Below are positions 1-13,195 of a DNA stretch of 13,195 bases, piece by piece. How positions within the stretch are numbered: the first letter of the stretch is position 1; each line of letters starts with the position of its first letter. The stretch comes from an uncultured Pseudomonas sp. (GTDB taxonomy: Bacteria; Pseudomonadota; Gammaproteobacteria; Pseudomonadales; Pseudomonadaceae): contig CALMID010000098.1 in the NCBI GenBank assembly GCA_937863915.1, positions 1 through 13,195 of the forward strand. The letters run 5' to 3'. Made by a program: the position numbers and the translations under genes. Below the pieces are notes generated by a model. That model searched no databases. It saw only the letters and a program-made list of their open reading frames with translations, and had not been told where the DNA came from.

Positions 1-637
1 AGTTCAGGTTGCCGATGCGCTCGATCTTCTTGCGCCACTCTTCCTTGTACCAGGCACCCTTGTCACGCATGGTCGAGGCGGCGTTCAGGCGGTGGATCTT
101 CGGGCGTTTGGCGTAGGCCTGGCGCTCATCGGCCAGCTGGGCTTCCAGGCTGGCGATTTCCGAGGAGAGCTGGGACAGGTCGAATGTGGGCGCCTGGCGG
201 GTGTCGGGTTCAGGCTGGCGCTCTTCGCGTTTGACCGGAGTTTTCTGCGGCTGAGGTGCGCGGGTGGCCAGTGCGGCTTTGGGAGCGACTTCCTGACTGG
301 CCTTGGGCTGCGCGGCCGGCGGGGTGACCTTTTTTACCTCGGTGTCCTGAAACAGAGCCTGCTCGGTGGTCTTGGGGGCGGCTTTGTGCTCCAGGGTGCC
401 GCTGCCCTGCTGGTTGTCCTGGGCGAGGAAGTCGGCCTCCTTGGGCTTTTCCTCGCTCTTGAAGGTGGCCAGGGTGATTTCCAGGGATTTGCTCAGCAGG
501 CTGGGGCCGGGCAGGGTGAAGCTCACGCCGAGAATCAGCGCAATGTGCAGGACAGCCGCGATCAGCAGGGTAAAACCGAGACGGTCCGCGGGGCGGACCG
601 TGCTGCTGGGGAGTGATGGTGGAGTGGCGGCAGTCAT
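1..637 (-). CDS. tonB3: TonB-like energy transducer (TonB3 type), N-terminal part, cut by window edge
   Basis: TonB proteins sit in the inner membrane with ExbB/ExbD and span the periplasm to energise outer-membrane processes. The minus-strand frame opens at ATG 637 and stays open for 212 codons to the edge. It shows a short Pro/Ser N-terminus, one hydrophobic segment at about residues 20-42 containing His31, and then a long Pro/Lys/Glu/Gln-rich region typical of a TonB periplasmic spanner. A conserved stretch follows near residues 185-212 (RLNAASTMRDKGAWYKEEWR and beyond), just before the expected C-terminal TonB domain, which lies outside the window. The sequence and its place beside gshB and pilG match P. 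aeruginosa tonB3 (PA0406), whose loss impairs twitching and pilus assembly. No strong Shine-Dalgarno precedes ATG 637. It lies 54 bp after gshB on the same strand, so co-transcription is likely. The family call is firm; the TonB3 subtype rests on synteny and recall. Confidence 0.88.
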   Translation of the reverse strand, partial: MTAATPPSLPSSTVRPADRLGFTLLIAAVLHIALILGVSFTLPGPSLLSKSLEITLATFKSEEKPKEADFLAQDNQQGSGTLEHKAAPKTTEQALFQDTEVKKVTPPAAQPKASQEVAPKAALATRAPQPQKTPVKREERQPEPDTRQAPTFDLSQLSSEIASLEAQLADERQAYAKRPKIHRLNAASTMRDKGAWYKEEWRKKIERIGNLN

Positions 638-691
638 TGCATCGGCTTCACAAACGAATGGGCGCAGTCTGCCGAGCGGGCGGAGAAAAGT

Positions 692-1654
692 CTATGAAGT
701 GGTCCGCGCTGCCAGCTTGGCGGCGATGACATCCATCAGGCGCTCGCCGATGCGGGTATCGAAGGCCTTGTCGATCTCGCGGATGCAGGTCGGGCTGGTC
801 ACGTTGATTTCGGTCAGGTGCTCGCCGATCACGTCGAGGCCGACGAACAGCAGGCCGCGCTTGCGCAGCTCCGGGCCTACGGTGCGGGCGATTTCCAGGT
901 CGCGTTCGGTCAGTGGGCGGGCTTCGCCACGGCCGCCGGCTGCCAGATTGCCGCGCGTTTCGCCCTGGGCCGGGATGCGAGCCAGGCAGTAGGGGACAGG
1001 CTCGCCATCGATCATCAGGATGCGCTTGTCGCCGTCGATGATGGCCGGCAGGTAGCGCTGCGCCATGATCTGCTGGCGGCCGTGGTTGGTCAGGGTTTCG
1101 AGAATCACCGAGAGATTCGGGTCGCCCTCGCGGTGGCGGAAGATCGAGGAGCCGCCCATGCCATCCAGGGGTTTGAGAATGATGTCACGCTGCTCGCTGG
1201 CAAACTCGCGCAGAATGTCGGCGCGGCGGCTGACCAGGGTGGGCGGTGTCAGCTGCGGGAACAGGGTGGCGAACATCTTCTCGTTGCAGTCGCGCAGGCT
1301 CTGTGGGCGATTGACCACCAGACAGCCGGCCTGCTCGGCCTGTTCCAGCAGGTAGGTGGAGTAGATGAACTCGTTGTCGAAGGGCGGATCCTTGCGCATC
1401 AGGATCACGTCCAGATCCTGCAGCGGTTGATCGACTTCCGCGCCGAGCTCGAACCAGTGTGCAGCATCATCGAATACCTGCAGCGGACGCAGGCGTGCAC
1501 GGGCCTGGCCGGCGCGCTGATAGAGGTCCTGCTGTTCCATGTAGAACAGCTGCCAGCCGCGTGCCTGGGCGGCCAGCAGCATGGCCAGCGAGCTGTCCTT
1601 CTTGAAGCTGATGCTGGCGATGGGGTCCATCACGATGCCCAGGCGAATTGACAT
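692..1654 (-). CDS. gshB: Glutathione synthetase, ATP-grasp
   Basis: This cytosolic enzyme makes glutathione from gamma-glutamylcysteine and glycine with ATP, the second step of glutathione synthesis. The product is 320 residues, the usual size for bacterial GshB. Visible features in order are: MSIRLGIVMDPIASISFKKD at the N-terminus; a substrate region RKDPPFDNEF near 87-96; VNRPQSLRDCNEK near 114-126; the ATP-grasp glycine-rich loop KPLDGMGGSS at 161-170; GDKRILMIDGEPVPYCLARI near 208-227; RGNLAAGGRG near 234-243; and the metal/substrate-binding INVTSPTCIREID near 283-295. I chose ATG 1654 because an AGGAG box lies 5 bases upstream and the family begins at this methionine. The frame stays open upstream to an ATG at 1741, but those 29 residues are not part of the family. 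It is divergent from pilG, and tonB3 follows it. It is a housekeeping gene with no evident direct role in pilus signalling. Confidence 0.97.
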   Translation of the reverse strand: MSIRLGIVMDPIASISFKKDSSLAMLLAAQARGWQLFYMEQQDLYQRAGQARARLRPLQVFDDAAHWFELGAEVDQPLQDLDVILMRKDPPFDNEFIYSTYLLEQAEQAGCLVVNRPQSLRDCNEKMFATLFPQLTPPTLVSRRADILREFASEQRDIILKPLDGMGGSSIFRHREGDPNLSVILETLTNHGRQQIMAQRYLPAIIDGDKRILMIDGEPVPYCLARIPAQGETRGNLAAGGRGEARPLTERDLEIARTVGPELRKRGLLFVGLDVIGEHLTEINVTSPTCIREIDKAFDTRIGERLMDVIAAKLAARTTS

Positions 1655-1659
1655 GGCGG

Positions 1660-1664
1660 CTCCT
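1660..1664 (-). promoter_or_regulatory. gshB ribosome binding site
   Basis: AGGAG on the minus strand, 5 bases before ATG 1654. It decides the gshB start in favour of the 320-residue product over the longer open frame beginning at 1741. Confidence 0.8.
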
Positions 1665-1765
1665 GCTTGAAACTGGCCGTAAATGGCCAGGTAAATGATG
1701 TGAAAGGCGCTCAGGTTGGCGCTGGGTAGCTCTCCGGTCAAGGAAAAAACCTTGTGGGCCGGGGG

Positions 1766-1795
1766 CTTATAGATTGCATTTAGAGAGTGTGCTAA
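1766..1795 (-). promoter_or_regulatory. Candidate sigma70-type promoter for gshB-tonB3
   Basis: On the minus strand, TTAGCA at 1795-1790 (4 of 6 matches to TTGACA) is followed after 18 bases by TATAAG at 1771-1766 (5 of 6 matches to TATAAT). Transcription would start near 1760, about 105 bases before the gshB start. This is a match by eye in the divergent gshB/pilG region and is not experimentally supported here. Confidence 0.35.
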
Positions 1796-1826
1796 AAAGA
1801 CTGAACGATTGGCTCGCAGCCCGTCG

Positions 1827-1856
1827 GTGGCAGGGCCTTTAGCGCACTGATATAAC
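1827..1856 (+). promoter_or_regulatory. Candidate sigma70-type promoter for the pilG operon
   Basis: GTGGCA at 1827-1832 (4 of 6 to TTGACA) is followed after 18 bases by TATAAC at 1851-1856 (5 of 6 to TATAAT). Transcription would start near 1863, leaving a leader of roughly 33 bases before pilG. It lies back to back with the candidate gshB promoter, with 31 bases (1796-1826) between the two -35 boxes where a shared regulator could bind. The prediction is by eye. Confidence 0.38.
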
Positions 1857-1895
1857 GCAAGAATAACGACTCACCGAGGCGATGGTAGGGCGAAC

Positions 1896-2303
1896 ATGGA
1901 ACAGCATTCCGAAGGTTTGAAGGTCATGGTGATCGACGATTCGAAGACGATTCGTCGTACCGCGGAAACCTTGCTGAAGAAAGTGGGTTGCGATGTCATT
2001 ACAGCGGTCGACGGCTTTGACGCCTTGGCCAAGATTGCCGATTCCCATCCGAGCATCATCTTTGTCGATATCATGATGCCGCGCCTGGATGGATATCAGA
2101 CCTGCGCCCTGATCAAGAACAACAGTGCCTTCAAATCAACGCCGGTTATCATGCTGTCCTCCAAGGATGGCTTGTTCGATAAGGCGAAAGGCCGCATCGT
2201 CGGCTCCGATCAGTACCTGACCAAACCTTTCAGCAAGGAAGAGTTGCTCGGTGCGATCAAGGCCCACGTTCCTGATTTCACCCCGGTGGAGCAAGCCTCC
2301 TAG
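1896..2303 (+). CDS. pilG: Twitching motility response regulator PilG (CheY-like)
   Basis: This is a single-domain receiver of the Pil-Chp system. In P. aeruginosa, PilG receives phosphate from ChpA and promotes pilus extension and cAMP signalling. The 135-residue product is one complete receiver fold with no output domain: acidic pair Asp14-Asp15, phospho-acceptor Asp58 in FVDIMMPRLDG, Ser88 in the switch position of VIMLSSKDG, and Lys110 in the LTKPFSKEEL motif. Ser88 and Lys110 follow the usual CheY Thr/Ser-Lys pattern. The start is ATG 1896, with AGGG five bases upstream (1887-1890). The sequence is nearly identical to the P. aeruginosa protein as I recall it. It is the first gene of the plus-strand cluster, and two tandem TAG stops end it (2301-2306). 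The candidate promoter at 1827-1856 would drive it. Confidence 0.97.
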   Translation: MEQHSEGLKVMVIDDSKTIRRTAETLLKKVGCDVITAVDGFDALAKIADSHPSIIFVDIMMPRLDGYQTCALIKNNSAFKSTPVIMLSSKDGLFDKAKGRIVGSDQYLTKPFSKEELLGAIKAHVPDFTPVEQAS

Positions 2304-2307
2304 TAGT

Positions 2308-2321
2308 ACGGCCCCGGCCGT
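2308..2321. repeat. Perfect inverted repeat in the pilG-pilH gap
   Basis: ACGGCC-CC-GGCCGT is a perfect inverted repeat lying 4 bases after the pilG stop. As RNA it could form a 5-bp GC-rich stem with a 4-base loop. A TTTT run follows only 7 bases later, at 2328-2331, so it is a poor terminator. It may be an mRNA stability or processing element between pilG and pilH, or have no role. Confidence 0.4.
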
Positions 2322-2347
2322 TGTGCCTTTTCCAGATGGGAGACCCC

Positions 2348-2710
2348 ATGGCTCGAATTCTGATTGTTGATGACTCACCGACCGAGATGTACAAGCTGAC
2401 GGCCATGCTCGAAAAGCACGGCCATCAGGTGCTGAAGGCTGAAAATGGCGCCGATGGCGTTGCCCTGGCTCGTCAGGAAAAGCCTGATGCCGTGCTGATG
2501 GATATCGTGATGCCTGGCCTCAATGGCTTTCAGGCCACCCGCCAGCTGACCAAGGACCCGGAAACCAGCCATATTCCGGTGATCATCGTCACCACCAAGG
2601 ACCAGGAGACCGACAAGGTCTGGGGCAAGCGCCAGGGCGCGCGTGACTACCTGACCAAGCCGGTGGACGAAGATACCCTGCTGAAAACCCTGAGCGCAGT
2701 TCTGGCCTAA
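2348..2710 (+). CDS. pilH: Twitching motility response regulator PilH (CheY-like)
   Basis: This is the second single-domain receiver of the Pil-Chp system. In P. aeruginosa it opposes PilG, favouring pilus retraction or acting as a phosphate sink. The 120-residue product shows Asp8-Asp9, phospho-acceptor Asp52 in LMDIVMPGLNG, Thr82 in VIIVTTKDQ, Trp92 in the family-typical DKVWGKRQGA segment, and Lys104 in YLTKPVDE. There is no output domain. The start is ATG 2348, which matches the family N-terminus MARILIVDDSPTEMYKL and has GGGAG five bases upstream (2338-2342). The frame remains open upstream to TTG 2321 and ATG 2336, but ATG 2336 would overlap that ribosome site and adds residues absent from the family. 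It lies 44 bp after pilG and 43 bp before pilI, so the three are probably one transcript. Confidence 0.97.
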   Translation: MARILIVDDSPTEMYKLTAMLEKHGHQVLKAENGADGVALARQEKPDAVLMDIVMPGLNGFQATRQLTKDPETSHIPVIIVTTKDQETDKVWGKRQGARDYLTKPVDEDTLLKTLSAVLA

Positions 2711-2753
2711 GCCTGTTCTGCGGTCTGTGCATAACTAGAAGAATAAGGCCGGC

Positions 2754-3290
2754 ATGTCGGACGCTCAGACTCCCTTCCAGCTTCTCTGTGATATCGACCA
2801 GCGCTGTCGCGTCCTGGCTGCCGGCTTGCCGTCGCAGCAGGAAACCGTGCAGACCTGGAGCGGTATCGGCTTCCGCATGGGCGGGCGACTGTTTGTCGCG
2901 CCCATGGGGGAAGTGACTGAAGTCCTGCACGAGCCGCGCTACACCTTGCTGCCTGGCGTGAAGAGCTGGGTCAAGGGCGTGGCCAACGTGCGTGGCCGTC
3001 TGCTGCCGATCATGGACCTGTGCGGCTTCTTCGGCGGCGAGCTGTCGCCACTGCGCAAGCAGCGGCGTGTCCTTGTCGTCGAACATCAGGAAGTGTTCTC
3101 TGGCCTGGTGGTCGACGAAGTATTCGGTATGCAGCACTTCAATGTGGACTCGTTCACCGAACAGTTGCCGCCGCTGGAAGCGAACATCCTGCCGTTTGTG
3201 CAGGGGCAGTTCCAGCGTGAGCAGCCCTGGCTGGTGTTCAGCCCGCATGCGCTGGCCAGGCACCAAGGCTTTCTCGATATTGCGGTTTAG
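2754..3290 (+). CDS. pilI: Twitching motility adaptor PilI (CheW-like)
   Basis: This cytosolic scaffold couples the receptor PilJ to the kinase ChpA, as CheW does in flagellar chemotaxis. The product is 178 residues, the length I recall for P. aeruginosa PilI. A short N-terminal extension (about residues 1-36) precedes one CheW domain. Landmarks are GIGFRMGGRLFVAPMGEVTE near 38-56, the conserved CheW loop VKGVANVRGRLLPIMDL at 73-89 with Asn78-x-Arg80-Gly81, and GLVVDEVFGM near 117-126. ATG 2754 has AAGG five bases upstream (2745-2748). It follows pilH by 43 bp. A terminator-like hairpin begins at the last base of its stop codon, so pilG-pilH-pilI may be more abundant than the downstream genes; that is inference. 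Confidence 0.96.
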   Translation: MSDAQTPFQLLCDIDQRCRVLAAGLPSQQETVQTWSGIGFRMGGRLFVAPMGEVTEVLHEPRYTLLPGVKSWVKGVANVRGRLLPIMDLCGFFGGELSPLRKQRRVLVVEHQEVFSGLVVDEVFGMQHFNVDSFTEQLPPLEANILPFVQGQFQREQPWLVFSPHALARHQGFLDIAV

Positions 3291-3314
3291 CCCGGCTGTC
3301 TCAGTCGGGCTTTT
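3290..3314 (+). terminator. Terminator-like hairpin between pilI and pilJ (possible attenuator)
   Basis: GCCCGGCTG (3290-3298), loop TCT, CAGTCGGGC (3302-3310), then TTTT. The arms pair over 9 bp with one G-U wobble. This has the shape of an intrinsic terminator, but the T tract is only four bases, so read-through is likely. It starts at the last base of the pilI stop codon, inside what is otherwise one gene cluster, and would probably only reduce transcription into pilJ-pilK-chpA. Confidence 0.55.
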
Positions 3315-3415
3315 GGCGTCTGTAGGGCGCAAGATTTTACAGGTTGGGCCGGGTTTTCCGGCTCGTTGGCGTTACGTGGAACCCCAAAGTGGTAGGTCCA
3401 GGCGAGGGCCAGATA

Positions 3416-5464
3416 ATGAAAAAACTCGATGCAGGCAATCTCCTCAGTGGTGTGCGCAGTAACACGCTGGTTGCCGGACTCTTCGCAGTCCTGGTGATCT
3501 CCATCGTGCTGCTGTTTGCCAACTTCTTCTATCTCGGCACCCAGGCGGAGTACGACAAACAGTACATCAGCCACGCCGGCGAACTGCGCGTGCTGTCGCA
3601 GAACATCGCGAAGAACGCCACCGAAGCGGCGGCCGGTAAATCCGAGGCCTTTGCCCTGTTGAAACAGGCGCGCAATGACTTCGAGAAGCGCTGGAATATC
3701 CTCTCCCAGGGCGACGAAGCCACTGGCCTGCCGGCTGCTCCTGAGGCGGTGAAAGCCGAGATGGATGCCGTGCAGAAGGATTGGGATGGCCTGCGCCAGA
3801 ACGCCGACGCCATTCTGGCCAGTGAGCAGACCGTACTGTCGCTGCACCAGGTAGCGGCCACCCTCGCCGAAACCATTCCTCAGCTGCAGGTCGAGTACGA
3901 AGAAGTCGTCGACATCCTGCTGGAGAACGAAGCGCCCGCCGATCAGGTTTCGGTAGCCCAGCGCCAGTCGCTGCTGGCGGAACGTATCCTCGGTTCGGTG
4001 AACAAGGTGCTGGCCGGTGACCAGGACTCCGTTCAGGCCGCCGACAGTTTTGGTCGTGACGCCAGCCTGTTCGGTCGCGTACTGGTCGGCATGGTCGAAG
4101 GCAACGCCGCCATGTCGATTTCCAAGGTGACCAACGAGGAAGCCCTGGAGCGCCTGGCGGAAATTTCCGAACTGTTCGAGTTCGTCTCGGGCTCGGTGGA
4201 CGAGATCCTGGAAACCTCGCCGGAACTGTTCCAGGTACGTGAATCCGCCAACACCATCTTTACCGAGTCGCAGAGCCAGCTGGACAAGGCTTCTTCCCTG
4301 GCGGTCGGCTTTGAAAACCTGGCCGGTGGCCGTTACTTCAATACCATCGCCGGTTACGTACTGGGCGCCCTGGCGCTGGCTTCGATCATTCTGATCGGTC
4401 TGGTCATGGTTCAGACCACCCGTACCCGACTGGCCGAGCGTGAAGAGAAATCCGAACGTGACCAGGCTGCGATTCTGCGTCTGCTCGATGAAATCGCCGA
4501 CCTCGCCGACGGTGACTTGACCGTGCAAGCGACCGTAACCGAAGACTTCACCGGTGCGATCGCCGACTCCATCAACTACTCGATCGACCAGCTGCGTGAT
4601 CTGGTAGCCACGATTAACCAGACCGCTGTACAGGTAGCGGCCGCGGCCCAGGAAACCCAGGCCACGGCGATGCACCTGGCCGAGGCATCCGAGCACCAGG
4701 CCCAGGAAATTGCCGGTGCTTCCGCGGCGATCAACGAAATGGCCGTGTCGATTGACCAGGTATCGGCGAACGCCTCCGAATCCACCGCGGTAGCGGAACG
4801 TTCGGTAGCCATCGCCAACAAGGGTAACGAGGTGGTGCACAACACCATCACCGGCATGGATAACATCCGTGAGCAGATCCAGGACACCTCCAAGCGGATC
4901 AAGCGCCTGGGTGAATCGTCCCAGGAGATCGGTGACATCGTTAGCCTGATTAACGACATTGCCGACCAGACCAACATTCTGGCTCTTAACGCGGCGATCC
5001 AGGCCTCCATGGCGGGTGACGCGGGCCGCGGCTTCGCCGTGGTAGCGGACGAAGTACAGCGCCTCGCAGAACGTTCCTCGGCTGCAACCAAGCAGATCGA
5101 GGCACTGGTTAAGACCATTCAGACCGACACCAACGAAGCGGTTATCTCGATGGAACAGACCACGTCCGAAGTGGTTCGTGGTGCCCGTCTGGCCCAGGAC
5201 GCGGGTGTGGCCCTGGAAGAGATCGAGAAGGTATCCAAGACCCTCGCGGCCTTGATTCAGAACATCTCCAACGCCGCCCGCCAACAGGCGTCGTCGGCCG
5301 GTCACATCTCCAACACCATGAACGTGATCCAGGAGATCACCTCGCAGACCTCGGCCGGTACCACCGCCACCGCACGAAGCATTGGTAACCTGGCCAAGAT
5401 GGCCAGTGAGATGCGTAAGTCGGTATCGGGCTTCAACCTGCCCGACGCACCGGAACAGGCCTGA
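3416..5464 (+). CDS. pilJ: Type IV pilus chemoreceptor PilJ (methyl-accepting protein)
   Basis: PilJ is the inner-membrane receptor of the Pil-Chp system. In P. aeruginosa it senses pilin and/or surface signals and controls ChpA activity. The product is 682 residues, the P. aeruginosa length. Domains in order: a cytoplasmic stub; TM1 at about 18-40; a helical periplasmic region at about 41-308 (PilJ N-terminal type); TM2 at about 310-332; a HAMP-like region at about 333-400; and a long methyl-accepting signalling coiled coil. The hairpin tip spans about 504-561 and contains [21 protein letters not shown], then [14 protein letters not shown]. The C-terminus is PEQA, with no NWETF-like pentapeptide for CheR docking. 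The start is ATG 3416, with GAGGG 7 bases upstream and the family N-terminus MKK. The frame is open upstream from 3344, but those residues do not belong to the family. The cytoplasmic half looks far more conserved with P. aeruginosa than the periplasmic half. Confidence 0.97.
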   Translation: MKKLDAGNLLSGVRSNTLVAGLFAVLVISIVLLFANFFYLGTQAEYDKQYISHAGELRVLSQNIAKNATEAAAGKSEAFALLKQARNDFEKRWNILSQGDEATGLPAAPEAVKAEMDAVQKDWDGLRQNADAILASEQTVLSLHQVAATLAETIPQLQVEYEEVVDILLENEAPADQVSVAQRQSLLAERILGSVNKVLAGDQDSVQAADSFGRDASLFGRVLVGMVEGNAAMSISKVTNEEALERLAEISELFEFVSGSVDEILETSPELFQVRESANTIFTESQSQLDKASSLAVGFENLAGGRYFNTIAGYVLGALALASIILIGLVMVQTTRTRLAEREEKSERDQAAILRLLDEIADLADGDLTVQATVTEDFTGAIADSINYSIDQLRDLVATINQTAVQVAAAAQETQATAMHLAEASEHQAQEIAGASAAINEMAVSIDQVSANASESTAVAERSVAIANKGNEVVHNTITGMDNIREQIQDTSKRIKRLGESSQEIGDIVSLINDIADQTNILALNAAIQASMAGDAGRGFAVVADEVQRLAERSSAATKQIEALVKTIQTDTNEAVISMEQTTSEVVRGARLAQDAGVALEEIEKVSKTLAALIQNISNAARQQASSAGHISNTMNVIQEITSQTSAGTTATARSIGNLAKMASEMRKSVSGFNLPDAPEQA

Positions 5465-5475
5465 TCAGCGGAGGC

Positions 5476-5499
5476 GCGGCGGCCTGAACGGGCCGTCGC
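5476..5499. repeat. GC-rich inverted repeat in the pilJ-pilK gap
   Basis: GCGGCGGCC (5476-5484), loop TGAACG, GGCCGTCGC (5491-5499). The arms pair over 9 bp, one of them a G-U wobble. There is no T tract after it, so it is not a standard terminator. It fills much of the 62-bp gap after pilJ and could protect or process the mRNA end. Confidence 0.45.
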
Positions 5500-5514
5500 C
5501 AAGCGACCATGAGC

Positions 5515-5519
5515 GAGGG
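5515..5519 (+). promoter_or_regulatory. pilK ribosome binding site
   Basis: GAGGG, 7 bases before ATG 5527. The 10-base string GCGAGGGCCA around it also precedes the pilJ start with exactly the same spacing, which argues for ATG 5527 rather than ATG 5509 as the pilK start. Confidence 0.6.
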
Positions 5520-5526
5520 CCAAGGC

Positions 5527-6393
5527 ATGCAGCCAAGCGCCATCTGGGCCTTGCAACCCGTGGCCGAAATGACGCCTGCACAATTCCAGGACTGGCAGAC
5601 GCTGCTTGAGCAGCGTACCGGTCTGGTGATCAGTGAGCAGCGCCGCGCCTTTTTGCAGACCAACCTGACCGCGCGCATGCGCGAGCTCGGCCTGAGTGAC
5701 TACAGCCTGTATTACCAGCAAGTGCTGGAGGGGCCGCGTGGCGCTGTCGAGTGGTCAACCCTGCTGGATCGTCTGACCGTTCAGGAAACCCGTTTCTTCC
5801 GTCATCCGCCGTCTTTCGACGTACTCAGGGAATACCTTGAGGGGCGTCTCGAACGTGAAGGAGTGCCGCGACCCTGGACGCTCTGGAGCGTAGGCTGCTC
5901 CAGTGGTGAAGAGCCCTACTCCATGGCCATCTGCGCCGCCGAGGTGTTGAAGGACAGCGAGTGGGCGGGCCAGTTCGGCGTGACCGGGACCGATATCAGC
6001 CTCAACGCCCTGAACAAGGCGCGTGAGGCCAGTTACGCGGCGCGACGCCTGGAACAGCTGGACGGCGAGTTGTGTGAACGCTATTTCGCAGTGCGGGAAG
6101 ATGGCCGTTTTCAGGTCGTTCCCGCCCTGACCGAGCGAGTCTGTTGTGCTCGCCTGAATGTACTGGACGTGGCCAAGGCGCCTATGTCCGATATGGACGT
6201 GATTTTTTGCCAGAACCTGTTGATCTATTTCCGCCGCTGGCGGCGCCGCGAACTGCTCAACCGTCTGGTTGAGCGCCTGGTTCCCGGAGGCCTGCTGGTG
6301 ATCGGTGTGGGGGAGGTGGCCGAGTGGCAGCACCCCGAACTGGAAGCGGTAGCAGATGAACGCGTGCTGGCATTTACCCGGAAGATTTTATGA
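5527..6393 (+). CDS. pilK: Chemotaxis methyltransferase PilK (CheR-like)
   Basis: PilK is a CheR-family methyltransferase that uses S-adenosylmethionine to methylate glutamates on a chemoreceptor, here presumably PilJ. The 288-residue product has an N-terminal helical CheR domain (about 15-95, with DRLTVQETRFFR at 81-92) and a Rossmann-like catalytic domain. The SAM-binding motif is LWSVGCSSGEEPYSMAI at 119-135; the following acidic strand TGTDIS at 153-158 and the active-site region FCQNLLIYFRRW at 227-238 are both clear. I prefer ATG 5527, which has GAGGG 7 bases upstream. An in-frame ATG at 5509 would add six residues but has a weak ribosome site. The neighbouring receptor lacks a CheR-docking pentapeptide, so recruitment must work differently. 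It ends in ATGA, overlapping a possible chpA start. In P. aeruginosa pilK is not essential for twitching, and its absence here of the usual chpB partner cannot be judged because the window ends within chpA. Confidence 0.95.
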   Translation: MQPSAIWALQPVAEMTPAQFQDWQTLLEQRTGLVISEQRRAFLQTNLTARMRELGLSDYSLYYQQVLEGPRGAVEWSTLLDRLTVQETRFFRHPPSFDVLREYLEGRLEREGVPRPWTLWSVGCSSGEEPYSMAICAAEVLKDSEWAGQFGVTGTDISLNALNKAREASYAARRLEQLDGELCERYFAVREDGRFQVVPALTERVCCARLNVLDVAKAPMSDMDVIFCQNLLIYFRRWRRRELLNRLVERLVPGGLLVIGVGEVAEWQHPELEAVADERVLAFTRKIL

Positions 6394-6407
6394 GCAGCGG
6401 AGTCGGT

Positions 6408-13195
<6,788 letters not shown>

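Noticed and set aside
92..1651. Plus-strand frames at 92-616, 366-992 and 818-1651
   Set aside because: They are antisense to tonB3 and gshB, both of which are clear family members on the minus strand.
1655..1741. Upstream extension of gshB to ATG 1741
   Set aside because: The family begins at MSIRL, and AGGAG lies right before ATG 1654; the extra 29 residues are not family sequence.
3348..3362. Small hairpin GCCGG-GTTTT-CCGGC upstream of pilJ
   Set aside because: It has only a 5-bp stem and no T tract, too weak to call as a regulatory element.
3344..3415. Upstream extension of pilJ to ATG 3344
   Set aside because: The PilJ family starts at MKK, and GAGGG sits 7 bases before ATG 3416.
3287..5305. 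672-codon open frame on the minus strand, antisense to pilJ
   Set aside because: It lies antisense to an unmistakable receptor gene, has low-complexity Gly/Arg-rich translation, and shows no recognisable domain.

Overview
The window is a high-GC gammaproteobacterial chromosome segment, almost certainly from a Pseudomonas. Gene order and protein sequences match the Pil-Chp (type IV pilus chemosensory) locus of the P. aeruginosa type: tonB3 and gshB on the minus strand, then pilG-pilH-pilI-pilJ-pilK-chpA on the plus strand. Proteins were recognised from remembered family sequences; no search was run.

Layout. Positions 1-637 (minus) hold the N-terminal part of a TonB-like protein, cut by the left edge. 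692-1654 (minus) is glutathione synthetase gshB, 54 bp upstream of tonB and probably co-transcribed with it. 1655-1895 is the divergent control region, with one candidate sigma70-type promoter facing each way. The plus strand then carries pilG (1896), pilH (2348), pilI (2754), pilJ (3416), pilK (5527) and chpA (6408), the last running off the right edge. Gaps in this run are 44, 43, 125, 62 and 14 bp. The pilI-pilJ gap holds a terminator-like hairpin, and the pilG-pilH and pilJ-pilK gaps hold inverted repeats.

How the genes work together, from the known P. aeruginosa system. PilJ is the membrane receptor. PilI is the CheW-type adaptor linking it to ChpA, a giant CheA-like kinase with many phosphotransfer domains. 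PilK is a CheR-type methyltransferase for the receptor. PilG and PilH are the two single-domain CheY-like response regulators. The output controls pilus extension and retraction (twitching), surface sensing and cAMP signalling. In P. aeruginosa, TonB3 is also needed for twitching, so the divergent tonB gene is probably functionally related; gshB is a housekeeping thiol gene.

The layout is known, so I do not claim a new system. The details most worth a look are in ChpA. Six His-containing phosphotransfer sites are visible, and both non-His domains carry Thr at the aligned position. Hpt4 and Hpt5 are gapless duplicates of equal length (118 residues). The acidic linkers contain Pro-Glu hexanucleotide repeats and a duplicated Trp-containing motif. 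Long antisense reading frames over pilJ and chpA look like high-GC shadows.
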